A stretch of 12,914 bases of DNA. Source: Oscillospiraceae bacterium. Lineage in GTDB: Bacteria > Bacillota > Clostridia > Oscillospirales > Oscillospiraceae. The stretch is from positions 1 through 12,914 of the forward strand of contig JAITQY010000003.1 in the NCBI GenBank assembly GCA_031288675.1, written 5' to 3'. The translations under genes and the position numbers were made by a program. Below the pieces are notes generated by a model. The model did no database searches. It was not told the DNA's origin and worked only from the letters and a program-made list of their open reading frames with translations. This document shows positions 5,857 to 12,315 of the stretch, in pieces (the first letter of the stretch is position 1; each line of letters opens with the position of its first letter).

Positions 5857-6120
5857 TTATTTGGCGGCGTTCATAGCCTTTGCGATCCGGCTCTTTTTGC
5901 GGGCGGCGTTGTTCTTGTGGATCAACCCTTTAGATTCCGCGCGGTCTATAGCCTTGATTGCGTCCTTGTAGGAGTGTGCCAGCAGTTCGCTGTCCGTACC
6001 GGGCAGAGCGGCGTCGAACTTCTTTAGCGTGGTACGAAGCGCGGAGCGTCCTGCGCGGTTGGCGGCATTGCGGGCTTTAGCGAGCTGGTCACGTTTAGCG
6101 GCCGATTTAATGTTGGGCAT
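5857..6120 (-). CDS. rpsT: Small ribosomal subunit protein bS20
   Basis: S20 is an all-helical protein that binds 16S rRNA in the body of the 30S subunit. The 87 residues match the family's usual length. The sequence starts with the typical MPNIKSAAKRDQLAKARNAAN and ends with the conserved HKNNAARKKSRIAKAMN. The protein is rich in Ala, Lys and Arg, as expected. AAGGAGGT (complement of 6127-6134) lies 6 bases before the ATG. It is a single-gene unit on the opposite strand to its neighbours, with its own promoter and terminator. Confidence 0.97.
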   Translation of the reverse strand: MPNIKSAAKRDQLAKARNAANRAGRSALRTTLKKFDAALPGTDSELLAHSYKDAIKAIDRAESKGLIHKNNAARKKSRIAKAMNAAK

Positions 6121-6194
6121 CTTGTCACCTCCTTCTTGCCCTCCGGGCGTTAGATTATGTTAAGCTGCGCCCGGGCGACAGATTACAAAAATAT

Positions 6195-6223
6195 AGTTTA
6201 GCACAACGTTATCCGGAATGCAA
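6195..6223 (-). promoter_or_regulatory. rpsT: Probable rpsT promoter
   Basis: On the minus strand TTGCAT (6223-6218) and TAAACT (6200-6195) are separated by 17 bases. TTGTGC precedes the -10 box, giving an extended TG motif like the other promoters of this window. The boxes match the consensus at four of six positions each, so this is a moderate call. The leader would be about 70 bases. Confidence 0.5.
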
Positions 6224-6305
6224 GAGTTTTTTTGTAATTTTTAATTCGGGCGGTAATTCCGGTTAATTTTCGTAGACAAACCGCTAAATTTTTTTGAAAA
6301 AACAC

Positions 6306-6334
6306 TTGACGCCGCTTGAAAATTGTGTTATAAT
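6306..6334 (+). promoter_or_regulatory. Promoter of the T-box-controlled trpB transcript
   Basis: TTGACG (6306-6311) and TATAAT (6329-6334) are 17 bases apart, with an extended -10 TGT directly before TATAAT. The predicted start is near 6341, about 20 bases before the first conserved T-box sequence and about 350 bases before the trpB start codon. Confidence 0.85.
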
Positions 6335-6361
6335 GATTATGTTAAAAGTTAATATCTAAAC

Positions 6362-6636
6362 CGTAGAAGCGGAGTAGTAACTTTTGTCACGATGTATCAG
6401 CGAACCGTCGGCAGTGCGAGGACGGTCATTACGGACAACAGCGAATGGACCGTTGAGGGCCGGAGGAAAACGCGGGTTAGCCGCGTGAGTAATGCCGGAC
6501 GGGAGTTTAACCCGTTAAAAGTAAACGCGTATGCCGGTACGCGAACTGCGCTTGCGAAAGCGCGCGAGGGTGGCGTTAGCAGGTATTTCCTGTCCCTTTG
6601 GTCGAACGTTGGTTCGCCGAGGGTCAGGATTTTTTA
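6362..6636 (+). promoter_or_regulatory. T-box riboswitch, tryptophan type
   Basis: The leader has the T-box elements in order: AGAAGCGGAGTAG at the Stem I base (6365-6377); the Stem I apical hairpin ACCGTC/GACGGT (6404-6426); a specifier loop GAATGGACC with codon TGG for tryptophan at 6446-6448; a hairpin ACGCGG/CCGCGT (6470-6486); a pseudoknot-type element ACGGG/CCCGT (6499-6515); a hairpin CGCGTA/TACGCG (6526-6543); and the T-box motif AGGGTGGC (6567-6574). The acceptor-pairing bases TGGC suit a tRNA with discriminator G, as tRNA-Trp usually has. An antiterminator can form from AGGG (6567) with CCCT (6594) and CAGG with CCTG. Uncharged tRNA-Trp should switch on trpB. After TGGC the bulge reads GTTA rather than the usual ACC. 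Confidence 0.9.
6589..6635 (+). terminator. Regulatory terminator of the T-box
   Basis: CCTGTCCCTTTGG (from 6589) pairs with CCGAGGGTCAGG (to 6628) with few mismatches around an inner CGAAC/GTTCG stem, followed by a run of T (6630-6635). The 5' arm contains the CCTG and CCCT segments used by the antiterminator, so the two folds are mutually exclusive. Confidence 0.88.
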
Positions 6637-6687
6637 TTTGCCGCTATGGTTCCCGCCGAGCTATATTTTTTAAGGAGGAACTCACAA

Positions 6688-8046
6688 ATGAGTATCCCGT
6701 ACAAAACTTACCTCAGCGAGAAACAGGCTCCCGATGCTTGGATGAACCTTCGCGCCGCGCTTAAGAATCTGCCCGCTCCGATGCTTCATCCGGGTACGCT
6801 GAACCCGGTCGGTCTCGACGATATTACGCCTGTTTTCGTTGGCGAGCTTGCGAGGCAGGAACTAAGTGATGAACCGTTCATCTCGATCCCGGGCGAGGTT
6901 ATGGACTTCTATAAGATGATCCGACCGTCGCCGCTCGTCAGAGCGTACGCTCTGGAAAAAATTCTCGACACCCCCGTGAAAATCTATTACAAATACGAGG
7001 GCACTAATACTTCCGGCAGCCATAAACTTAACTCTGCGGCGCCTCAAGCCTTTTACGCAAAACAGCAAGGGTTGACCTCCCTGACAACGGAGACCGGAGC
7101 CGGACAATGGGGAACCGCGCTTAGTATGACGTGCGCGTACTACCACATAGACCTGAAAGTATTTATGGTAAAAATCTCAAGCCAGCAGAAGCCCTACCGC
7201 AAGGCGCTGATGGAGACATACGGAGCGTCCGTTACCGCGTCGCCGTCCGACACTACCGACGCCGGAAAGAAAGCGCTCGCGGAGAATCCCGACACTCAAG
7301 GCTCACTTGGAAACGCGATTTCGGAGGCGATAGAGGCGGCGATGAAGACCGATAATTGTCGCTACGTACTCGGTTCCGTTCTCCAGCACGTCATATTACA
7401 TCAGAGCGTAATCGGTCTTGAGGCAAAAGCCGCGATGGATTCTATCGGAGAGTACCCCGACGTTGTTATAGGGTGCGCAGGAGGCGGCTCTAACCTCGGC
7501 GGTCTGATATGCGCCTACGCGGCAGATAAGATAAACGGCAAGGCAAACCCGCGTATTTTGGCGGTCGAACCCGCCAGCTGCCCCAGCCTAACTCGCGGTA
7601 AGTTCTCATACGACTTCGGCGATGTGGCGCGCACCACTCCGCTTATTAAAATGTACACGCTGGGCTGCGGTTTCAAGCCGCACGCAAATCACGCCGGAGG
7701 TCTGCGCTACCACGGTATGAATCCAACATTGTCGCAGATGTATCACGACGGGCTGATGGAGGCGGTCAGCTATCGTCAGCGCGACGTGTTCGACGCTGCT
7801 ATCCAGTTCGCGCGTTCCGAGGGTACGCTTCCGGCTCCGGAGTCTGCTCACGCTATCCGCGCCGCGATCGACGAGGCCATTAAATGCCGTGAATCCGGCG
7901 AAGCGAAAACTATATTGTTCGGTCTATCCGGTACAGGGTTCTTTGATATGCAAGCGTACAAGGATTATCAGTCCGGAACAATGGACGACTATATTCCGAC
8001 CGACGCCGACCTTGCAAAAGGCTTCGCGGAACTGCCAAACGTATAA
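6688..8046 (+). CDS. trpB: Tryptophan synthase beta chain, TrpB2 type
   Basis: This PLP enzyme condenses indole with L-serine to give L-tryptophan. At 452 residues it is the longer TrpB2 (TrpB-like) form rather than the roughly 400-residue TrpB1. The PLP lysine is K113 in GTNTSGSHKLNSA. The catalytic-site stretch is TETGAGQWG with E135, where TrpB2 has QWG and TrpB1 has QHG. The phosphate-binding loop is GCAGGGSNLGG (262-272). Further TrpB2 hallmarks are the N-terminal LHPGT and the GLRYHG motif. The ATG at 6688 is chosen because AAGGAGG (6672-6678) lies 9 bases before it; longer reading frames would run back into the T-box terminator. No trpA is adjacent, so the enzyme may use free or salvaged indole, or be paired with an alpha chain elsewhere. 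The Trp T-box gives tRNA-Trp-dependent control. Confidence 0.95.
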   Translation: MSIPYKTYLSEKQAPDAWMNLRAALKNLPAPMLHPGTLNPVGLDDITPVFVGELARQELSDEPFISIPGEVMDFYKMIRPSPLVRAYALEKILDTPVKIYYKYEGTNTSGSHKLNSAAPQAFYAKQQGLTSLTTETGAGQWGTALSMTCAYYHIDLKVFMVKISSQQKPYRKALMETYGASVTASPSDTTDAGKKALAENPDTQGSLGNAISEAIEAAMKTDNCRYVLGSVLQHVILHQSVIGLEAKAAMDSIGEYPDVVIGCAGGGSNLGGLICAYAADKINGKANPRILAVEPASCPSLTRGKFSYDFGDVARTTPLIKMYTLGCGFKPHANHAGGLRYHGMNPTLSQMYHDGLMEAVSYRQRDVFDAAIQFARSEGTLPAPESAHAIRAAIDEAIKCRESGEAKTILFGLSGTGFFDMQAYKDYQSGTMDDYIPTDADLAKGFAELPNV

Positions 8047-8213
8047 ACGACCGCTGTGCCGAATAGACGTAAAGACTAATCTGGCGAAATTTACGTACTC
8101 GCCGGGTTAGCCTTTGCGCATATTTTAGGACCTTGACATTTTTGTGATTTTTAATTCGGCAAGGCTAAATTGTTAATAAATCTTGAAATTTCAAAAAAAT
8201 GAGCTAAAAGCTC
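8047..8213. other. Intergenic DNA between trpB and groES, no clear terminator
   Basis: No gene is visible. TTAGCCTT (8107-8114) could pair with AAGGCTAA (8161-8168) across a long loop, and GAGCT-AAA-AGCTC (8201-8213) is a small hairpin directly before the groES -35 box. Neither is a convincing intrinsic terminator, so some read-through from trpB into groESL is possible. Confidence 0.4.
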
Positions 8214-8242
8214 TTGACAAATAAGCAGAGACGTGTTACTAT
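8214..8242 (+). promoter_or_regulatory. groESL promoter
   Basis: TTGACA (8214-8219) and TACTAT (8237-8242) are 17 bases apart with an extended -10 TGT just upstream. The CIRCE operator starts 2 bases after the -10 box, so HrcA binding would cover the transcription start, the usual arrangement for heat-shock control of groESL. Confidence 0.88.
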
Positions 8243-8243
8243 G

Positions 8244-8270
8244 TTAGCACTCTATGATAAAGAGTGCTAA
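8244..8270. promoter_or_regulatory. CIRCE operator (HrcA binding site)
   Basis: TTAGCACTC (8244-8252), nine bases, then GAGTGCTAA (8262-8270) is a perfect match to the CIRCE consensus. HrcA binds it to repress class I heat-shock genes, and its own activity depends on GroEL, giving feedback on the chaperonin level. Confidence 0.98.
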
Positions 8271-8313
8271 TCAAACAAACACACATTACAAAAATACAGG
8301 AGGATCAAAGCGA

Positions 8314-8598
8314 ATGAAATTAGTTCCGCTTGCCGACCGTGTCATTCTCAAGCAAATCGCGGCTGAAGAGAAGACAAAGGGCGGTATTATTCTGACCAGC
8401 GCGGCGCAGGAGAAGCCGCAAATCTATGAGGTCATCGCTGTTGGACCCGGCGGTGTTGTTGACGGCAACGAAGTTAAGATGTCCGTTAAAATCGGTGATA
8501 AGATTATTACCGGCAAGTACACCGGGACTCAAGTGAAAATTGATGAGGACGAGCTTACAATCGTCAAGCAGGACGAGATTCTTGCGATAGTGCAGTAA
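8314..8598 (+). CDS. groES: Co-chaperonin GroES
   Basis: GroES is the heptameric lid of the GroEL folding chamber in the cytoplasm. The 94 residues match the family length. Visible features are the N-terminal LVPLADRVILKQ, the mobile loop KTKGGIILTSAAQEKPQ (about residues 20-36), VIAVGPGG, and the C-terminal DELTIVKQDEILAIVQ. AGGAGGA (8298-8304) stands 9 bases before the ATG at 8314. An in-frame ATG at 8254 lies inside the CIRCE element and is rejected as a start. It is the first gene of the HrcA-controlled groES-groEL operon. Confidence 0.98.
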   Translation: MKLVPLADRVILKQIAAEEKTKGGIILTSAAQEKPQIYEVIAVGPGGVVDGNEVKMSVKIGDKIITGKYTGTQVKIDEDELTIVKQDEILAIVQ

Positions 8599-8606
8599 CC
8601 ATCAAG

Positions 8607-8621
8607 CCGCGCCGGGCGCGG
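8607..8621 (+). other. Small GC hairpin between groES and groEL
   Basis: CCGCGC (8607-8612) and GCGCGG (8616-8621) pair perfectly around a three-base loop, 9 bases after the groES stop. No T run follows, so it is not a terminator. It could affect mRNA processing or the relative yield of the two proteins; that is inference. Confidence 0.45.
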
Positions 8622-8664
8622 ATTGAAACATTACTATGATGACAATTAAAGGAGAGATTACAAC

Positions 8665-10302
8665 ATGGCAAAAATGCTGATTTACAATGAGGAGGCGCGC
8701 CGTGCGTTAGAGCGCGGAGTTAACCGCCTTGCGGATACCGTCAAAATTACTCTTGGTCCTAAGGGACGCAATGTAGTACTGGATAAGAAATACGGTAGTC
8801 CGCTTATTACCAACGATGGTGTTACAATCGCTAAGGAAATTGAGCTTGACGACCCGTTTGAGAATATGGGCGCCTCGCTTGTCAAAGAAGTTGCAACCAA
8901 GACAAATGACGTAGCCGGTGACGGTACGACAAGCGCCACGCTTCTTGCCCAGGCGATGATTCGCGAGGGCTTGAAGAATGTAGCTGCAGGCGCAAATCCG
9001 ATGGTAATGCGCCGCGGAATTAATGCCGCGACCAAAGTCGCGGTGGCGGAGATCCAAAAAATCTCCAAGCCGGTAGGCGGAACAAGCGACATTACTCGCG
9101 TCGGTACGGTCAGCTCCGGTGATGAGCTTATCGGAAGACTCATTGCGGAAGCGATGGAACAAGTCGGTCAAAAAGGCGTTATCACTGTTGAAGAGGGTAA
9201 GACCGCCGAGACATACAGCGAAGTCGTTGAGGGTATGCAGTTTGACCGCGGCTATATTACTCCGTATATGGTTACCGACAGCGAGAAGATGGAAGCCGTG
9301 CTTGACGACGCGCTGATCCTTATCACGGACAAGAAGATTTCTAACATCCAGGAAGTGCTTCCGATTTTGGAGCAGGTAGTGCAGCAGAACCGTAAGCTTA
9401 TGATTATCGCTGAAGACATAGAGGGCGAAGCTCTTGCGACAATCATCCTGAATGGTCTGCGCGGAACGTTTAAGTGCGTCTGCGTCAAGGCGCCGGGCTT
9501 CGGCGACCGCCGCAAGGAGATGTTAGTTGACATCGCTGCTCTTACCGGCGGACAAGTAGTAAGCAGTGATCTCGGTATGGAGCTTAAAGAAGTCGGTATG
9601 GACGTGCTCGGACGCGCCCGTCAGGTAAAAGTTGCTAAGGAAAATACTATCATCGTAGACGGAGCCGGCGATCCGAACGAGATTCAGGCGCGTATCAATC
9701 AAATCAACAGCCAAATCGAAATTACTACCAGCGACTACGACAAGGAAAAGTTGCAGGAGCGCCTTGCAAAGCTTTCCGGCGGTGTTGCTGTAATCAAAGT
9801 CGGCGCCGCGACGGAGACGGAGATGAAAGAGCGCAAGCTGCGTATTGAAGACGCGCTGAACGCCACTCGCGCCGCCGTTGAAGAGGGAATAGTCGCAGGT
9901 GGTGGAACGATATACGTCCGCGCGGCTCAGGCGGTCGAAAAGGCTATGGCTAAGATTGAAGCCGGTGATGAGAAAGTCGGATATAAGCTTATCGCTGCGG
10001 CTCTGAATGCTCCGGTAAGGCAAATCGCGGAAAATGCCGGTCTTGAAGGCGCGGTTATCCTGAACGAGATTCGCGGAAACAAGAGCGTTTCGTTTGGATT
10101 TGACGCCGCTGCCGAGCAATACGGCGACCTCATCGAAAAGGGCATCGTAGACCCGGCTAAGGTTTGCCGCAGCGCGCTTGAGAACGCCGCGTCTGTTGCG
10201 AGTATGATTCTGACGACCGAAGCTCTGGTCGCTGATAAGCCTGAACCTCCGGCGCCTGCGGCTCCCGCAGCCGGCGGTGGTATGGGCGATATGATGTACT
10301 AA
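8665..10302 (+). CDS. groEL: Chaperonin GroEL
   Basis: GroEL forms the double-ring ATP-dependent folding chamber that works with GroES. At 545 residues it has the standard length. Recognisable parts are the N-terminal ITLGPKGRNVVLDKKYGSP, the ATP-binding GDGTTSAT (about residues 86-93), VEEGKTAETYSEVVEGMQFDRGY with the start of the apical domain, the substrate-binding apical domain through KAPGFGDRRKEML, and the equatorial return with VEEGIVAGGGTI. The flexible C-terminus ends in GGGMGDMMY, a short relative of the usual Gly-Gly-Met tail. AAAGGAG (8648-8654) lies 10 bases before the ATG. It is the second gene of the operon, 66 bases after groES. Confidence 0.99.
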   Translation: MAKMLIYNEEARRALERGVNRLADTVKITLGPKGRNVVLDKKYGSPLITNDGVTIAKEIELDDPFENMGASLVKEVATKTNDVAGDGTTSATLLAQAMIREGLKNVAAGANPMVMRRGINAATKVAVAEIQKISKPVGGTSDITRVGTVSSGDELIGRLIAEAMEQVGQKGVITVEEGKTAETYSEVVEGMQFDRGYITPYMVTDSEKMEAVLDDALILITDKKISNIQEVLPILEQVVQQNRKLMIIAEDIEGEALATIILNGLRGTFKCVCVKAPGFGDRRKEMLVDIAALTGGQVVSSDLGMELKEVGMDVLGRARQVKVAKENTIIVDGAGDPNEIQARINQINSQIEITTSDYDKEKLQERLAKLSGGVAVIKVGAATETEMKERKLRIEDALNATRAAVEEGIVAGGGTIYVRAAQAVEKAMAKIEAGDEKVGYKLIAAALNAPVRQIAENAGLEGAVILNEIRGNKSVSFGFDAAAEQYGDLIEKGIVDPAKVCRSALENAASVASMILTTEALVADKPEPPAPAAPAAGGGMGDMMY

Positions 10303-10333
10303 TTTACTAAATAAAATTAAGAATCATAATGCA

Positions 10334-10364
10334 GGGGCGAATTTTGAAATTCGCCCCTAATTTT
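10334..10364. terminator. Terminator between groEL and the convergent bofC-like gene
   Basis: GGGGCGAATTT (10334-10344) pairs with AAATTCGCCCC (10347-10357) around the centre of an almost unbroken palindrome, followed by TAATTTT on the plus strand. It lies 31 bases after the groEL stop. The bases following the stem, CCTAATTTTCAAT, are identical to a module of the intergenic repeat at 3513-3501 (minus). The terminator may therefore derive from, or be shared with, that repeat family. Confidence 0.8.
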
Positions 10365-10385
10365 CAATCTTATATCTTTAGTTTC

Positions 10386-10754
10386 TTATTCGCTGTAATC
10401 CTCTAACAGATTTAACAAGGCTTCTTTGCCGAACACTGTTATCCCTTGCTGTAGGGCGGCTTTTTCCTCTGCCGGAAGATTGGAAGATAAAACATACGTA
10501 TCAATAATTTTCCCGTATTCATCGCAGACTACTAAAGAACTGCCGTTGGACTTTATGATATAAATTTCTCTTGCGGCAGATGCCGGAGCTTCTTCCGGAA
10601 CAGTGATTTCCGTAAATGCGGGCAGAGCCTCTTCTACAGACTCATTGCTGCCGGCAAGTAATTGAGGAATAGCGACTGTGGCGGCAAACGCTAACAAAAA
10701 TGCCGTTAACCCTATAGCGGCTGAAATGATTTTTGAGTAAAGTTCTTTTTTCAT
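10386..10754 (-). CDS. Membrane-anchored protein resembling the BofC C-terminal domain
   Basis: The protein has 122 residues with a basic N-terminus and one hydrophobic segment (about 8-33), a signal anchor or uncleaved signal peptide. An acidic linker follows, then a small C-terminal domain (about 63-122): a strand IYIIKSNGSSLVVCDEYGKI, then LPAEEKAALQQGITVFGKEALLNLLEDYSE. The pattern of Leu-Pro, a Gly-Ile-Thr/Glu-Val strand, and a final Leu-Leu-Glu-Asp-Tyr resembles BofC C-terminal domains and short clostridial relatives. BofC in Bacillus restrains sigma-K checkpoint signalling through SpoIVB; whether this protein does so is unknown. GGAGGGC about 9 bases before the ATG supports the start. 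It converges on groEL and diverges from tmcAL. Confidence 0.7.
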   Translation of the reverse strand: MKKELYSKIISAAIGLTAFLLAFAATVAIPQLLAGSNESVEEALPAFTEITVPEEAPASAAREIYIIKSNGSSLVVCDEYGKIIDTYVLSSNLPAEEKAALQQGITVFGKEALLNLLEDYSE

Positions 10755-10827
10755 AATAGCGCCCTCCGCGTTGATAAAAAGATTTCTAAGTCCAGTATTT
10801 CCAAATAAAGGCTGAAATATTCAGAAA

Positions 10828-11880
10828 ATGGAAAAGAATATTATCACAACTAAATTGCCTCGCGTCGGAATTGCCGCGGAGTTTAATCCGTTCCATAATG
10901 GTCACGCGGCACATATTAAGAATACTCTCCGTGCGCTTGGCGGTGACGCTATAGTGATTATTGCGATGAGCGGTAATTTCGTTCAGCGCGGTGACGCCGC
11001 GGTGTTTTCTAAGCGGGCTCGGGCGCTTGCGGCTGTACACTCCGGCGCTGATTTAGTCGTTGAATTGCCAATTGCCGTTGCGCTTAGTTCGGCGGGATAC
11101 TTTGCTGCCGGAGCGGTGCGGCTGCTTAACGCGATCGGCGTTGATTACCTTGCGTTTGGAAGTGAAAGCGGAGATTTGACTGAACTATCAGAATGTGCGG
11201 AGCTTTTACGCAATGAAGAGGTGAACACGCTTATCCGCGCGGAACTCAAGCGCGGTATTAGTTATGCAGCGGCTCGGCAAAATGCTTTGGAGCGATTCAG
11301 CCGCAGGGATATGAGCTTCCTTAAACTTCCGAACAATATCCTCGCGGTAGAATATCTTACCGCGCTGCGCGGTACTTTAATTACTCCGGTAACTATAAAA
11401 CGAGAGGATAGTACGGACGGCGCAAGCGATCTCCGAAGACTTCTCAGTATGGGATCGGATATTACTGACCGTGTGCCGCTTTCTGCCGCGAAAATTTATG
11501 CCGCCGAACAGCGGCGCGGGAACGCTCCGCTGTTTTTAAGTGCGCTTGAACCGGCGATTATGACGCGTCTGCGCTGTATGAGCGCGGCTGAGTTCGATAC
11601 GCTTCCCGACGCTAACGAAGGACTTGGAAGGGCAATTTTTAACGCGCTGAAATACGCGCAAACCTTAGAAGAACTATTTACGGCGGCGAAGTCAAAACGC
11701 TATACGCTTACCCGAATTCGGCGCGTTGTCCTATGTGCCTTTTTGGGTATACGGGCGGAAGACCGCACGAAAAACCCCGCGTTCGCCGCTGTGCTTGCAG
11801 CGTCTGAACGCGGGCGTAAATTTATGAAAATGAGCGGAATTCCGCTCGTCCGCGGCAGTCACGATAATTTATTTCTTTGA
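10828..11880 (+). CDS. tmcAL: tRNA(Met) cytidine acetate ligase, C-terminally short
   Basis: TmcAL (YlbM family) uses ATP and acetate to make N4-acetylcytidine at wobble position 34 of elongator tRNA-Met. The nucleotidyltransferase fold is clear. It shows GIAAEFNPFHNGH with the HxGH motif at residues 23-26, then AMSGNFVQRGDAAVFSKRARA, the family-typical VVELPIAVALSSAGYFAAGAV and LAFGSESGD. SFLKLPNNILAVEYLTAL follows. An in-frame TGA just upstream and the lack of alternatives fix the ATG at 10828, although the ribosome binding site is weak. At 350 residues it is about 50-65 shorter than usual (B. subtilis about 415). It ends soon after the FMKMSGIPLV stretch, so the family's final domain part is missing. 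No continuation is evident in the following DNA. Confidence 0.92.
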   Translation: MEKNIITTKLPRVGIAAEFNPFHNGHAAHIKNTLRALGGDAIVIIAMSGNFVQRGDAAVFSKRARALAAVHSGADLVVELPIAVALSSAGYFAAGAVRLLNAIGVDYLAFGSESGDLTELSECAELLRNEEVNTLIRAELKRGISYAAARQNALERFSRRDMSFLKLPNNILAVEYLTALRGTLITPVTIKREDSTDGASDLRRLLSMGSDITDRVPLSAAKIYAAEQRRGNAPLFLSALEPAIMTRLRCMSAAEFDTLPDANEGLGRAIFNALKYAQTLEELFTAAKSKRYTLTRIRRVVLCAFLGIRAEDRTKNPAFAAVLAASERGRKFMKMSGIPLVRGSHDNLFL

Positions 11881-11925
11881 CTTCATAGACGCTCTTTAAG
11901 GCGGCAATATCTTACCCATAGTCGA

Positions 11926-12051
11926 TGTTCACAAATTGTTTACGATTGCACGCAAATTAACTATTGACAAACCGTATTTTTTGTGTTATAATAAGTCGGT
12001 AATGATTAGTGACTAATAGTTAATGATTAACATCTCTCGTTTTCCTCGTCC
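11926..12051 (+). repeat. 126-bp promoter-bearing intergenic repeat, copy 2
   Basis: This is the counterpart of the minus-strand element at 3659-3534, aligned without gaps over 126 bases with about 102 identities by hand count. Identity is highest at TGTTCACAAATT (11926-11937), around the promoter boxes, and from 12000 to 12051 (48 of 52). It lies after tmcAL, and no plus-strand gene follows before the convergent ligase gene ends at 12316. Confidence 0.85.
11964..11992 (+). promoter_or_regulatory. Perfect sigma-A promoter inside repeat copy 2
   Basis: TTGACA (11964-11969) and TATAAT (11987-11992) are 17 bases apart, with TTTGTGT giving an extended -10. The conserved block TAATGATTAGTGACTAAT starts exactly 7 bases after the -10 box (12000), as in copy 1. 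No protein-coding gene lies downstream on this strand within the window. Confidence 0.85.
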
Positions 12052-12313
12052 ACTATCGACTGCCGACTAATGACTGCTGACGGTATCGTTTTTCGTAGGG
12101 GCGAGCAATGCTTGCCCGTCGTCTCTTCGTCCACTGTCTACTCGCGACTATTAACTAACGACTATCTCGCATTGCTCGCCCGCTGTTTCCCCCGTCCCCG
12201 TAGGGTGTTCCTATCGTCTCCTAATTCCTACTACCTAACACCTACCTCTTGCACGGGGGTTTCTCCCGTCTCCTGCCGACTGTCGACTATTAACTGCCGA
12301 CTTTTAGACTAAC
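12052..12313 (+). repeat. Modular intergenic repeat following copy 2; possible non-coding transcript
   Basis: The stretch is built from recurring words: CTGCCGACTAATGACTGCTG (12060-12079); a GGGCGAGCAATGC inverted repeat; GACTATTAACTAACGACTAT; CGTCCCCGTAGGGTGTT (12193-12209); CCTAATT (12220-12226); and CTGCCGACTGTCGACTATT with AACTGCCGAC (12273-12301). Several recur in the same order downstream of copy 1, with extra sequence inserted here. An 80-codon open frame exists but translates the repeat words and is not credible. The final words run into the stop codon of the convergent ligase gene. Confidence 0.75.
12099..12181. repeat. 13-bp inverted repeat, REP-like
   Basis: GGGCGAGCAATGC (12099-12111) and GCATTGCTCGCCC (12169-12181) are perfect reverse complements 57 bases apart. 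The left arm also forms a small local hairpin with TTGCCC at 12112-12117. If transcribed from the 11964 promoter, the RNA would fold into a long stem. Confidence 0.7.
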
Positions 12314-12315
12314 TA

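Noticed and set aside
6392..6673. 93-residue plus-strand ORF upstream of trpB as a leader peptide or small gene
   Set aside because: It is wholly explained by T-box structure (specifier, antiterminator, terminator) and has no ribosome binding site or protein-like composition.
6598..6687. Extended N-terminus of TrpB starting at 6598
   Set aside because: This would translate through the T-box terminator and its T run. The ATG at 6688 has AAGGAGG at ideal spacing and matches the usual TrpB2 N-terminus.
8133..8165. Second promoter upstream of groES (TTGACA near 8135)
   Set aside because: No acceptable -10 box follows at 16-18 bases, and the promoter at 8214-8242 is well placed against CIRCE.
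8682..10145. Several long minus-strand ORFs opposite groEL (up to 198 codons)
   Set aside because: They are antisense shadows of a strongly conserved gene and show no family resemblance or initiation signals.
12070..12312. 80-residue plus-strand ORF in the tmcAL-paaK gap
   Set aside because: It is a translation of the repeat words (recurring Cys-Arg-Leu-Ser type motifs) with no ribosome binding site.
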